This document shows positions 56,321-64,000 of a DNA stretch of 64,000 nt, piece after piece. Below the pieces are notes generated by a model. It worked only from the letters and a program-made list of their open reading frames with translations. It was not told the origin of the DNA and ran no database searches. The DNA is taken from assembly GCF_002964705.1 (NCBI RefSeq), contig NZ_PQCD01000053.1, forward strand, positions 189,972 through 253,971, in the 5' to 3' direction. Each line of letters opens with the position of its first letter. The stretch's first letter is position 1. This DNA is from Pseudoalteromonas sp. T1lg75. GTDB taxonomy: Bacteria; Pseudomonadota; Gammaproteobacteria; Enterobacterales; Alteromonadaceae. The translations under genes and the position numbers were made by a program.

Positions 56321-56900
56321 AAAGAAACTGACGTTACAAGAGCTCTTCGACAAGACCTTAAAAAATCGCTGGCGCACAGCACCTTTTGTCTTGCGATTTA
56401 CTGAGCTCGCTGATCACACCGGTACGGTTTTGGTGATCAAAGAACGTGTTGAAAAAGAAACCTCCGAGAGCGGTAAAAAGCTCGGAAGTCTGCGTGATCG
56501 CGGCACCCTATATGGTGAAAATTTAAAAATACTTTCGCCGCGCCTCAAGCCTATTTTGGAGCAAGTGGTTGATGATGGTGGCGTGCCCTTAGACCTGCAA
56601 CGCTTTATAAGCCAAGAAGGTTTCAAGCTGCGAGATAACCTACCTTTAGATGAAGAAGCCGGAGCAAAAATTGCCTTGATTGTAAAGTTGCAGTCTCGCC
56701 TTCACAACCCTGACCGTCTTGAACTGCTCGCCCGACGAGTACAGCGATTTAGCCGCGAAGAGGCTGCCTATTGGCTAGGCCGCACTACTCACTACGGTGC
56801 CGATGCAAACCGCTGGGCAGTCGCTGGATTACGCACCATGCTATGTGGCACAACAAATAATGATGTTGGCATTACTCGCCAGCTGAACAAATTAAGGTAA
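56313..56900 (+). CDS. Small unknown protein of the defence cassette, 195 aa
   Basis: The 195-residue protein has an N-terminal beta-rich half (RTAPFVLRFTELADHTGTVLVI) and a helical C-terminal half (LELLARRVQRFSREEAAYWLGRTTH, read in parts; then NRWAVAGLRTMLCG). It has no catalytic motif that I recognise. It starts 8 bases inside the end of the ATPase gene and ends directly before the methyltransferase start, so it is a constant member of the operon. Its position matches that of DUF3780-type small partners in related cassettes, but its sequence does not look clearly like DUF3780. Confidence 0.75.
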   Translation: MTKKKLTLQELFDKTLKNRWRTAPFVLRFTELADHTGTVLVIKERVEKETSESGKKLGSLRDRGTLYGENLKILSPRLKPILEQVVDDGGVPLDLQRFISQEGFKLRDNLPLDEEAGAKIALIVKLQSRLHNPDRLELLARRVQRFSREEAAYWLGRTTHYGADANRWAVAGLRTMLCGTTNNDVGITRQLNKLR

Positions 56901-56909
56901 TTGAACGTT

Positions 56910-59900
56910 ATGACCGATAGACGACTGATTGAGGCAGGCTTTCCTTGCCACCAGGTAGGTGCCGAAACCGCTAGGGAGCGCGGGGCAAGCAATATGCTGC
57001 CACCAATATACTACTTACATGTTTGGTGGGCGCGCCGCCCTCTGACGCCTAGTAGAGCCGCTATCGCAGGCTCTCTTTTACCTGAAGAAACGAATGTCGA
57101 GACATTTGTTAAAGAGCTTGGTATCGAAAAGCAAGTTGTCGAGCTAAATGGTGGCCAGTGGGTGCTCACAGGCAAGCTACTGGAACGGATTGAAAAATCA
57201 GGGGCTATCGAATCATTAAAGGTGGACGCTGTTGTCTTACGCGCTTTTGATAAAGAGCTTGCCAGAAGAGCAAAGAACTTGGAAACCATTGCTCTGCTTA
57301 AGCAACATTCGGTCGAGCTTGCTAACAACCCGGTATTACTGCGATGGGAGAAAGAGTCTCAACATCTAGGGCAGTTACATAGCGGTGAAGTATTGAGCAT
57401 TAGACGAGTAATGGGTGACCCTGCTCACACTAATGAGCGGATCGAGTTTAAAAAACTACCAGAAGTTAAAGAGGCTTTGGGTGGCGAACTCAATTGGGAC
57501 AATGATGATCTTTATGGCTACAGCAGAGCATATCAAAATGACCATCCAGTAAAGCCTTCTGGACTAACTGTTCTTGATCCCACGTCGGGTGGTGGCTCTA
57601 TTCCATTTGAAGCTTTACGACTAGGTCATAAGGTAATTGCAAATGAACTGAATCCAGTAGCAACAACCATACTAAATGCGACTCTGGATTTTCCCTCGCG
57701 CTTCGGAATTAGCCTTTTGGATGAAATTACTGAGTGGGGATCAAAACTTGTTGACCTCGTTGAGCCTAAACTCAGTTCTTTCTACGCCACAGGGGATATT
57801 CCAAATAGCGAATTTAAAAAGCTTTCCATACATCTTGAAAATTATCCTGAATATATTGACAGTTATAAGAAAGAAGAAATTGCAGATTTTTTATATTGCC
57901 GGGAGGTTACATGCCCAAGCTGTCTTAAAAAAACACCTTTACTAAATACTTGTTGGCTATCTAAAGCAAATAGCGATGCTTGGGGTGTAAAGCCAATTCC
58001 GAAAAAAGGCAATAACGATGCTCCTTATCATTTTGAAACATACCAGTGTCAAAAAGGACTAGGTCCTAATGGCGAGAATCCCGAGCCTGGTACAGTTAAA
58101 AGAGGAATTGGGCAATGTATTCATTGCAGTCAGGCTATCGAAGGCGATGAAATCAAGAGACAAGCTCGGAACGAATCTGAAATCGGAGAATGGAAGGATA
58201 CTATCTACGTAGTCGTAGCCACACGGACGCAACCAAAAATCAATAAGAAAGGAGAGTTGCAGGTATATTCTACTGGAGAACTCAAAGGCACACCTAAACT
58301 TGAGACAGTACGATATTTCCGAGCTCCAACCCAATCTGATATCGATATTTATAACATAGCTAATCAAGAACTTCAGAATAAATGGGAGTATTTTGAGGAT
58401 CAGGGATTAATCCCAACAGAGAAATTGCCAGATGGTTCTAAAACCAGCGAACCACTCCGTTATGGGATGAATAGGTTTTCTGACATGTTCAATTGTAGGC
58501 AGCTTTTGGCACACCTACATATTATGGAGTCACTTCAAAGCTTAAAACCGGAGATTATCGATAGGTATGGATTTGAAAAAGCAAAAGCCATCATTACATA
58601 CCTGCAGTTTGGTGTTGACAAAATTGTAGACTATAACAGCAGACAAACTCGCTGGATTACTCAGCGAGGCATAGTATCAGGAACCTTTGGTCGCCATGAT
58701 TACTCCCTCAAATGGACTTATGGAGAAATGAATTATGTTGGAATTCATTCGGGTGCTAGATGGGGTCAGAAACAAGCTGCTAAAGCCTATAAAGAATTAA
58801 GTGGTCTTTTAGAAAGTGTACATAGCACATATCAAGGAAAGCCTCCTCTTCAAATCGTGAATGGCACCGCAGCGCATATAGAAGGGGTTGAAGATAAATC
58901 CGTAGATTTGGTGTGTATGGACCCTCCGTACTATGACAACGTTCAGTATGCGGAGTTATCGGATTTCTATTACGTTTGGCAAAAGCGAACTTTAAAAGAC
59001 CTATATCCTGATGTCTTTTCAATCCGATTAACCAACAAAAGAGATGAAGCTGTCGCCAACCCATCGAGAGATGGTTCCGCGAAAAATGCCAAGGCCGAAT
59101 ATCAAAGGCTAATGCAGGAAATATTTGAAGAAAGTCGCAGAGTTGTAAAAGACAATGGCGTAATGACTCTGATGTTCACCCATAAAGCGCAAGACGCCTG
59201 GGAGACATTAACTAGGTCTTTAATTGAGGCTGGCTGGGTGATAACCGCATCATTCCCTGTGGAATCCGAATTTGGCTATTCAACTCATCAGCTAAATTTA
59301 GCTGCCGCAGCAAGCTCGATATTTATCACCTGCCGAAAACGCCAAGAAGTACAAACACAAGCTGCTTTTTGGTCTGGCTTGGGCGGCACCGGCGTACAAC
59401 ACCAAATTCGCTTTGCTGTAGAAGCAGGCCTTGATGAATTCAGACCACTGAAACTCAACGCCGTTGACCAGATGATTGCCTGTTACGGTCGCGCCCTTCA
59501 GGTATTAAGTGAAAACTGGCCAGTAATGGATGGCGATGAAGAAGTATCGCCTATTCGCGCCATGAACGAAGCCAGCCGAGTCGTTGCAGAACACCAGATA
59601 AAAGTGATTACGGATGGCAATATCTCAGTTGACGACTTGGATACTGAAACTGCCATGGCGCTGACCATGTACGGTATCTGGGGGCATAATGAGGCTTCCT
59701 TTACCGAAGTATTAAACCTGTCGCGCTCGCTCAATATTAGCCTCGAAACCCGCACCGGTGGTTACGGCATTGAAGGCCGCATGGTGGGTATTAACACCGA
59801 GATCAGCGGTCGTACTGCCGTTGCAGGTCAAGCTGCCGAAGACAAAGGCTACGCCGCACCATTAGTGAAAAAAGGCTCCAAGCTGCGTTTGGCTAAACCG

Positions 59901-60137
59901 CAAGAGCGCAGTGCTCGCCGGGTTGCTAAACCACAATCAGATTGGGATGTACTGCATGGCCTGTTGCTGAAGTTCCGCGAAGGTGATGTACCAGTGGCAC
60001 GTGCTTATTTAGATGAACAGCGTGAAGGCAATGACAACATCATACTCGACTTGCTTGAGGTTTGGGGAGAGGAAGCCGAAACGCCAGAAGCACGTAACGA
60101 AGCCCGAGCACTACTGTTTGGCTTAAGGCAACAATAA
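56910..60137 (+). CDS. DUF1156-type DNA methyltransferase (N6-adenine/N4-cytosine class)
   Basis: The 1075-residue protein starts at ATG 56910 (TTG 56901 is the alternative, right after the previous stop). The DUF1156-like N-terminus is LIEAGFPCHQVGAETARERG, ending YYLHVWWARRPL. The SAM-binding motif DPTSGGGSIPFEALR (about D223) and catalytic DPPYYDNVQYAEL (about D671) are intact, so it should methylate an amino group in DNA. A zinc-ribbon-like pair CPSC (about 334) and CIHC (about 403) lies between them. The central 400 residues look more AT-rich than both ends. In the cassette it would mark host DNA. Confidence 0.88.
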   Translation: MTDRRLIEAGFPCHQVGAETARERGASNMLPPIYYLHVWWARRPLTPSRAAIAGSLLPEETNVETFVKELGIEKQVVELNGGQWVLTGKLLERIEKSGAIESLKVDAVVLRAFDKELARRAKNLETIALLKQHSVELANNPVLLRWEKESQHLGQLHSGEVLSIRRVMGDPAHTNERIEFKKLPEVKEALGGELNWDNDDLYGYSRAYQNDHPVKPSGLTVLDPTSGGGSIPFEALRLGHKVIANELNPVATTILNATLDFPSRFGISLLDEITEWGSKLVDLVEPKLSSFYATGDIPNSEFKKLSIHLENYPEYIDSYKKEEIADFLYCREVTCPSCLKKTPLLNTCWLSKANSDAWGVKPIPKKGNNDAPYHFETYQCQKGLGPNGENPEPGTVKRGIGQCIHCSQAIEGDEIKRQARNESEIGEWKDTIYVVVATRTQPKINKKGELQVYSTGELKGTPKLETVRYFRAPTQSDIDIYNIANQELQNKWEYFEDQGLIPTEKLPDGSKTSEPLRYGMNRFSDMFNCRQLLAHLHIMESLQSLKPEIIDRYGFEKAKAIITYLQFGVDKIVDYNSRQTRWITQRGIVSGTFGRHDYSLKWTYGEMNYVGIHSGARWGQKQAAKAYKELSGLLESVHSTYQGKPPLQIVNGTAAHIEGVEDKSVDLVCMDPPYYDNVQYAELSDFYYVWQKRTLKDLYPDVFSIRLTNKRDEAVANPSRDGSAKNAKAEYQRLMQEIFEESRRVVKDNGVMTLMFTHKAQDAWETLTRSLIEAGWVITASFPVESEFGYSTHQLNLAAAASSIFITCRKRQEVQTQAAFWSGLGGTGVQHQIRFAVEAGLDEFRPLKLNAVDQMIACYGRALQVLSENWPVMDGDEEVSPIRAMNEASRVVAEHQIKVITDGNISVDDLDTETAMALTMYGIWGHNEASFTEVLNLSRSLNISLETRTGGYGIEGRMVGINTEISGRTAVAGQAAEDKGYAAPLVKKGSKLRLAKPQERSARRVAKPQSDWDVLHGLLLKFREGDVPVARAYLDEQREGNDNIILDLLEVWGEEAETPEARNEARALLFGLRQQ

Positions 60138-60165
60138 GACTGGTTTGGAAGGAGCTAGGCGTCGA

Positions 60166-63100
60166 ATGGGGCTGAAAGATTTTAACTGGGAATACAGTTA
60201 TAAAACATCTCAGGTGAGAGCACCGGGAGAGCCTGCCGTAGATATTCTGCGGGAATTCTATGTGCCATTGTTGCAACGTATTGTTCGCTATGATCGGGTA
60301 GCTGGTTTCTTCCGTTCATCGTCGCTTGCTCTTGCCAGTCGAGGCATGACTTCTTTTGTTAATCGCGATGGCAAAATGCGCCTGATTGCTGGCGTCGATA
60401 TGACACCTAAAGATGTGCAAGCCGTTATCAACGGCCAGCATGCCATTCTTGAATCGCATCTTGATCAGGAACTTACCGGTAAAGAACAATGGCCAGAAGA
60501 AGCTGAGCGTGGTGTCGAGTTACTTTCTTGGATGGTTGCCCATGGCCACTTAGAGATAAAAGTTGCCTTAAGGAAACATGCCCAGACCGGTGAAGCAATC
60601 AGCCTGGATTCCAGTGAAGATGGCTACGTGCATGAAAAATGGGCACTGGCATACGATGATGAAGGCGAAACCCTCTATGCCAGTGGTTCGTGGAACGAAT
60701 CAGAAACAGCGCTGAAACGTAATGCAGAGAATGTCGACGTTGATTGCTCGTGGGAAGGTAAAAAAGAACGTGCGAAAATTGCCGACGCTGCGCAATCATT
60801 TGATGCAATGTGGAATAACACCCATCCTGCTTTTTTAGTTAAAGACCTGCCTTCGGCTGTGCGTGAAAAGCTACTGCGTTTTTCTGAAAGTATCACGGTT
60901 CCAGTAGAGATCGACAACCAACCCGCGGAGCTTGAGCAACCTAAGATTTCCAGTAAGGATGCATTACGTTTTACCGCTCTGAAATACGCACCTTTGATGC
61001 CTAATGGTGAATACGTTGGTATGTATACAGCACCAGTTGAGGCTTGGCCCCATCAAGAAGTGGTTGCTCGACGAATTATCGAGAACTTTCCAGCATCGCA
61101 CCTGATGTGTGACGAGGTTGGACTCGGTAAAACCATTGAGGCAGGCCTAGCCTTCCGCTCGCTATACTTAAGCAAACGTGCAGAAAGAATACTTATAGCA
61201 GCCCCAGCCAGTTTGACGCGCCAGTGGCAACGTGAAATGGCAACCAAGTTTTATCTTGGGTTTGACCGAGTAACAGCATCTCCATCACCGCAAAGTGAAT
61301 CGATCTTTCCTCTTGAAGAGAAAAAGTTTATCGGCAGTCTATATAGCCCTAACCTAACGATCGTATCGACAGGTTTGATGGCGAGAAAGGAAAGACGCCG
61401 ATTGCTGGATCAAGCGGATAAATTCGATCTGGCCTTGGTGGATGAGGCTCACTATGCCCGTCGGCAAAACTCTCAACGTGGAACGAGAGGCTTTCCTCGT
61501 TTTAATCAGCTATATCAGACTATTGCTGATCACATGCGAGGCAATACTCACTGCTTGCTCTTGGCAACTGCAACGCCGATGCAGCTTGACCCTGTGGAAG
61601 TGAGTGACTTGATTCGGCTCACCAATCGCGTTGGCGCATTTCAATACGACCCATCATTAATGCTGGCTTACTATCGCCTTGTTAATGCGGTTGCCTCTGG
61701 CGAAAAGCTAAAGCAGGAAGAATGGGACTTTATTCGTAAGTCCGTCACGACAATAGAAAACCTGGACCCGAAACTTTGGCGATATCTTAACGACGTAGTC
61801 ATTGATCCTATGTCGAAGATCTCGCTGGAGCAATGGTTAAATCGTGGCACGATCCCAATGCAACATGAGCTCGCCGCCTTAGCGAGACTATTATTTGCGG
61901 CAGCACCACTGTCTCGAGTGATGCAGCGCCATACGCGTGATTTGCTCAAAATTTATCGACAGAAAGGCAAGCTCAGCGCAAACCTAGCCGATAGAACCGT
62001 TATTCCAACACCCCGAATAACCTTTACCAAGAAAGAGGCTCGCGTAGATGGCCTGCTCGGTGAATATTGCGAAGGATTGAGAGAACAGCTTCTGGCTAGT
62101 GGGCTCAATGAGCCAGGTCAGGTGGCACTAGGCTTCTATTTAAGCTTCTTGCGCCTACGATTTGCATCCAGCCTTAAGGCATTACAACTGACACTTTCGC
62201 GACGTAAAACAAAAGTTGAAGCAACGCTCATTGAGCAACTGAAATACAGTACAGATCCTACCGATAATGAGGAGCTTCAGGAGTTACTCATTGACGGTGG
62301 TGACGATGACATTGACGCAGTTGAAATGCTGCTCAACAACAGGACCAAAGATGATCTAAGGTGGGAACGCGATATGCTCGACTCACTGCTAGGTGAGTTG
62401 GCTGACATCTATGAGGACTCGAATAAGTTCAGAGCGTTACTGACCGCACTCAAGCCCCGCATCGAGGGCAAGCGCATTAAGCAAACCGTAATTTTTACCC
62501 GCTTTCTCGACACCCTTCATGATATCCGGGAGCGACTACAGGCCAAATTTCCCGAACTACTCATAGGAACCTATTCAGGTGAAGGTGGGCATTACTACGA
62601 CCCACATAAGAATCAAATGGTGGGTGTAGAGCGTGACGTAATCAAACATCGATTTGTTCAAGGCCATATCGATATTTTGCTCTGTACCGACGCTGCCGCT
62701 GAAGGTCTTAACTTACAAACCTCTGATCTACTGGTTAACTATGATTTGCCCTGGAACCCAATGAAGGTTGAACAGCGTATTGGTCGTATCGACCGTATTG
62801 GGCAAACTCACAAAGAGATTTTTGTTCTCAATCTATGTTTTGCTGACTCTGCAGAGCAATTTGTCTATGAGCGCTTATTGAATCGTTTGGCTAGCGCAAA
62901 TCTTGTGGTAGGAACACAGCAATTCTCAATGCTCCCTGTTAGTACGGAAGAGTTCCAAAAATTGGCCGAAGGGACGATGACTGAAAAACAGGTAGAACAG
63001 GCTGCAATGGACCGAGCCAAAATCCAACAAGCGAACAACAAGCTTATGGAAGTACCTGTGGAGGAAATGTTTAATGTGTATGTAAGGCTCAGCCAAACAT

Positions 63101-63987
63101 ACCGCAAACAGCCTCTGCCGGTTTATTTAACTGAAATTTGGCAAACCCTAATTGAATCAGAATTCCTCAAAGAAATTGGCTGCAAGCTGAGTGATTGTGG
63201 AAAATACCTTACCTTAAATGGCATTGAATCGATCGTTGATGGCTCTGTATTAACTATCGATAGGTCTTTATTTGATACGGGTCTACCGGATGGCTCGCAC
63301 GTTTATTTCGCTACCTACGGTGAGCCCGTTTTTGAGCGATTGCTTAATTTCGTATTGGAGCAAATTGACGAACCAGTCTGCCAAGTTATTCACTCAAAGG
63401 AAGACAACATTGAATGTGCAGCTATTGCGTATTTAGATCATAACAACAGAATGCAACTGGCAACCTCTGTGAAACAAGCTCTCGCTGCCGATGATGTCAA
63501 GAGTTGTGAGGACCAAACTAGCATCCAACGCGCTCAATCGCAGATAGATAAATTCGCTAAAGACACTCACCGAAACCAAAGCAAAATCGCAAATGTAGAG
63601 AGGAACAACCTGCTTCAAGCAAAGGCTCAGGTGCTATTGAACAATCAGGTCGTTCGTTCATTGATGTCTTCCAAACTCAAAACCAGCAAGCTCGATGATA
63701 ACGCTACGGTCATGCTTCGAGCGTTGGAAGAGCAATTCAGTAAACGAGATACGGCCGTAAGAATCAGTAATGTCCCAAGAAGCATGGAGGCCCCGCTGAC
63801 TGCAGGTATCATCGATGCAAAGTTTCCTCGACAAGGCGACGGGCATATTGATACACCGGTGCTTATCGTGAATACGGCACTAGAGTCTCTTGCTAGAAGA
63901 GTTGATGGGAGTAAAGGTGGTGCTCGCAGGCAAACAGCCAGTGCGATCATTGATGGGATTCAAAAAAATCCCGAAGAGATTTGCTGA
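60166..63987 (+). CDS. PLD-like nuclease domain fused to SNF2-family helicase
   Basis: The 1273-residue protein starts at ATG 60166 with GGAAGGA upstream (TTG 60145 is less likely). An N-terminal PLD-like domain carries one HxK motif: VHEKWALAYDDEGETLYASGSWNES (His near 156, GSWN near 175), here read in parts. The SNF2 core follows: Walker A DEVGLGKTIEAG (about 315), VDEAHYAR (about 426), TATPMQ, then CTDAAAEGLNLQ and QRIGRIDRIGQ (about 870). The C-terminal 350 residues are uncharacterised. It lies 28 bases after the methyltransferase gene. It would be the DNA-translocating effector or nuclease of the system. Confidence 0.88.
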   Translation: MGLKDFNWEYSYKTSQVRAPGEPAVDILREFYVPLLQRIVRYDRVAGFFRSSSLALASRGMTSFVNRDGKMRLIAGVDMTPKDVQAVINGQHAILESHLDQELTGKEQWPEEAERGVELLSWMVAHGHLEIKVALRKHAQTGEAISLDSSEDGYVHEKWALAYDDEGETLYASGSWNESETALKRNAENVDVDCSWEGKKERAKIADAAQSFDAMWNNTHPAFLVKDLPSAVREKLLRFSESITVPVEIDNQPAELEQPKISSKDALRFTALKYAPLMPNGEYVGMYTAPVEAWPHQEVVARRIIENFPASHLMCDEVGLGKTIEAGLAFRSLYLSKRAERILIAAPASLTRQWQREMATKFYLGFDRVTASPSPQSESIFPLEEKKFIGSLYSPNLTIVSTGLMARKERRRLLDQADKFDLALVDEAHYARRQNSQRGTRGFPRFNQLYQTIADHMRGNTHCLLLATATPMQLDPVEVSDLIRLTNRVGAFQYDPSLMLAYYRLVNAVASGEKLKQEEWDFIRKSVTTIENLDPKLWRYLNDVVIDPMSKISLEQWLNRGTIPMQHELAALARLLFAAAPLSRVMQRHTRDLLKIYRQKGKLSANLADRTVIPTPRITFTKKEARVDGLLGEYCEGLREQLLASGLNEPGQVALGFYLSFLRLRFASSLKALQLTLSRRKTKVEATLIEQLKYSTDPTDNEELQELLIDGGDDDIDAVEMLLNNRTKDDLRWERDMLDSLLGELADIYEDSNKFRALLTALKPRIEGKRIKQTVIFTRFLDTLHDIRERLQAKFPELLIGTYSGEGGHYYDPHKNQMVGVERDVIKHRFVQGHIDILLCTDAAAEGLNLQTSDLLVNYDLPWNPMKVEQRIGRIDRIGQTHKEIFVLNLCFADSAEQFVYERLLNRLASANLVVGTQQFSMLPVSTEEFQKLAEGTMTEKQVEQAAMDRAKIQQANNKLMEVPVEEMFNVYVRLSQTYRKQPLPVYLTEIWQTLIESEFLKEIGCKLSDCGKYLTLNGIESIVDGSVLTIDRSLFDTGLPDGSHVYFATYGEPVFERLLNFVLEQIDEPVCQVIHSKEDNIECAAIAYLDHNNRMQLATSVKQALAADDVKSCEDQTSIQRAQSQIDKFAKDTHRNQSKIANVERNNLLQAKAQVLLNNQVVRSLMSSKLKTSKLDDNATVMLRALEEQFSKRDTAVRISNVPRSMEAPLTAGIIDAKFPRQGDGHIDTPVLIVNTALESLARRVDGSKGGARRQTASAIIDGIQKNPEEIC

Positions 63988-64000
63988 GCCCTAATTATGA

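Larger units (their letters stand above)
47413..64000. mobile_element. Genomic island integrated at ssrA, CP4-57-like, with defence cargo (right end outside)
   Basis: The left boundary is the ssrA 3' remnant. Contents differ from the flanking core: the first 5 kb is visibly AT-rich, and gene content is of mobile type: RHH and winged-helix proteins, a YagK/YfjJ-like Gp2 protein, tyrosine recombinase, RadC/JAMM protein, AlpA. E. coli CP4-57 also sits at ssrA and carries alpA and a yfjJ gene, so the parallel is close. Cargo from 52131 on looks like defence. No full-length integrase or second att copy is in view. Confidence 0.75.

Noticed and set aside
56313-56900. Calling this protein DUF3780
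   Set aside because: Position fits but I cannot see DUF3780 sequence features, so it is left unnamed.
53075-63987. Canonical DISARM or BREX system
   Set aside because: No drmA/drmB (DUF1998) or brxL/pglZ-type gene is seen, and the PLD is fused to the helicase. The set resembles but does not match either system within this window.

Overview
The window looks like the chromosome of a marine-type gammaproteobacterium, most likely in or near the Alteromonadales (Shewanella/Ferrimonas/Gallaecimonas neighbourhood). The exact genus cannot be settled from sequence alone. The evidence is the conserved block rlmE-ftsH-folP-glmM-tpiA-secG-tRNA-Leu-rimP-nusA-infB-rbfA-truB-rpsO-pnp-nlpI, a seven-subunit-type Mrp/Mnh Na+/H+ antiporter, a sodium-symporter-family transporter and a NavBac-type sodium channel.

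Region 1 (1-9.7 kb, minus strand) is envelope and signalling. It holds a repeat-rich secreted protein that runs off the left edge, its upstream TpsB-type outer-membrane transporter, a secreted protein of unknown function, an NSS sodium symporter, a four-gene operon (MipA/OmpV protein, DUF3019 protein, OmpR-type regulator, histidine kinase broken by a one-base frameshift) and a lipoprotein. Region 2 (9.8-29.2 kb) is the housekeeping block for RNA methylation, proteolysis, folate, peptidoglycan precursor synthesis, glycolysis, secretion, transcription, translation and RNA decay. It has recognisable leaders upstream of rimP and pnp. Region 3 (29.4-35.2 kb) is the mnhA(B)CDEFG antiporter operon.

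Region 4 (35.3-42.9 kb) is a self-contained efflux/ABC operon. Paired TGTCCG/CGGACA palindromes and a sigma-54-like -24 element precede a 38-residue membrane peptide, a periplasmic adaptor, an ATPase, two permeases (the second frameshifted), an NtrC-like regulator and its kinase. Region 5 (43-47.2 kb) has a cysteine-free sirtuin, a lipoprotein, a PDC-sensor-like membrane protein, rnk and a NavBac channel.

Region 6 (47.4 kb to the right edge) is a genomic island. Its left boundary is a remnant that matches the 3' end of tmRNA (ssrA, minus strand), still followed by a terminator, so the island appears to have integrated at ssrA. Its left part is AT-rich and CP4-57-like: a ribbon-helix-helix protein, a winged-helix protein, a YagK/YfjJ-like Gp2 protein, an LRAT-like protein, a minimal tyrosine recombinase, a RadC/JAMM protein and AlpA. 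The cargo follows: a NYN nuclease-like protein, then a tightly packed four-gene cassette of a DUF499 AAA+ ATPase, a small unknown protein, a DUF1156 DNA methyltransferase and a PLD-SNF2 helicase fusion. It has the parts of an anti-phage modification/exclusion system related in style to DISARM and BREX but with a different gene set. This cassette is the most interesting item here. The integrase expected for ssrA and the far attachment site are presumably beyond the right edge.
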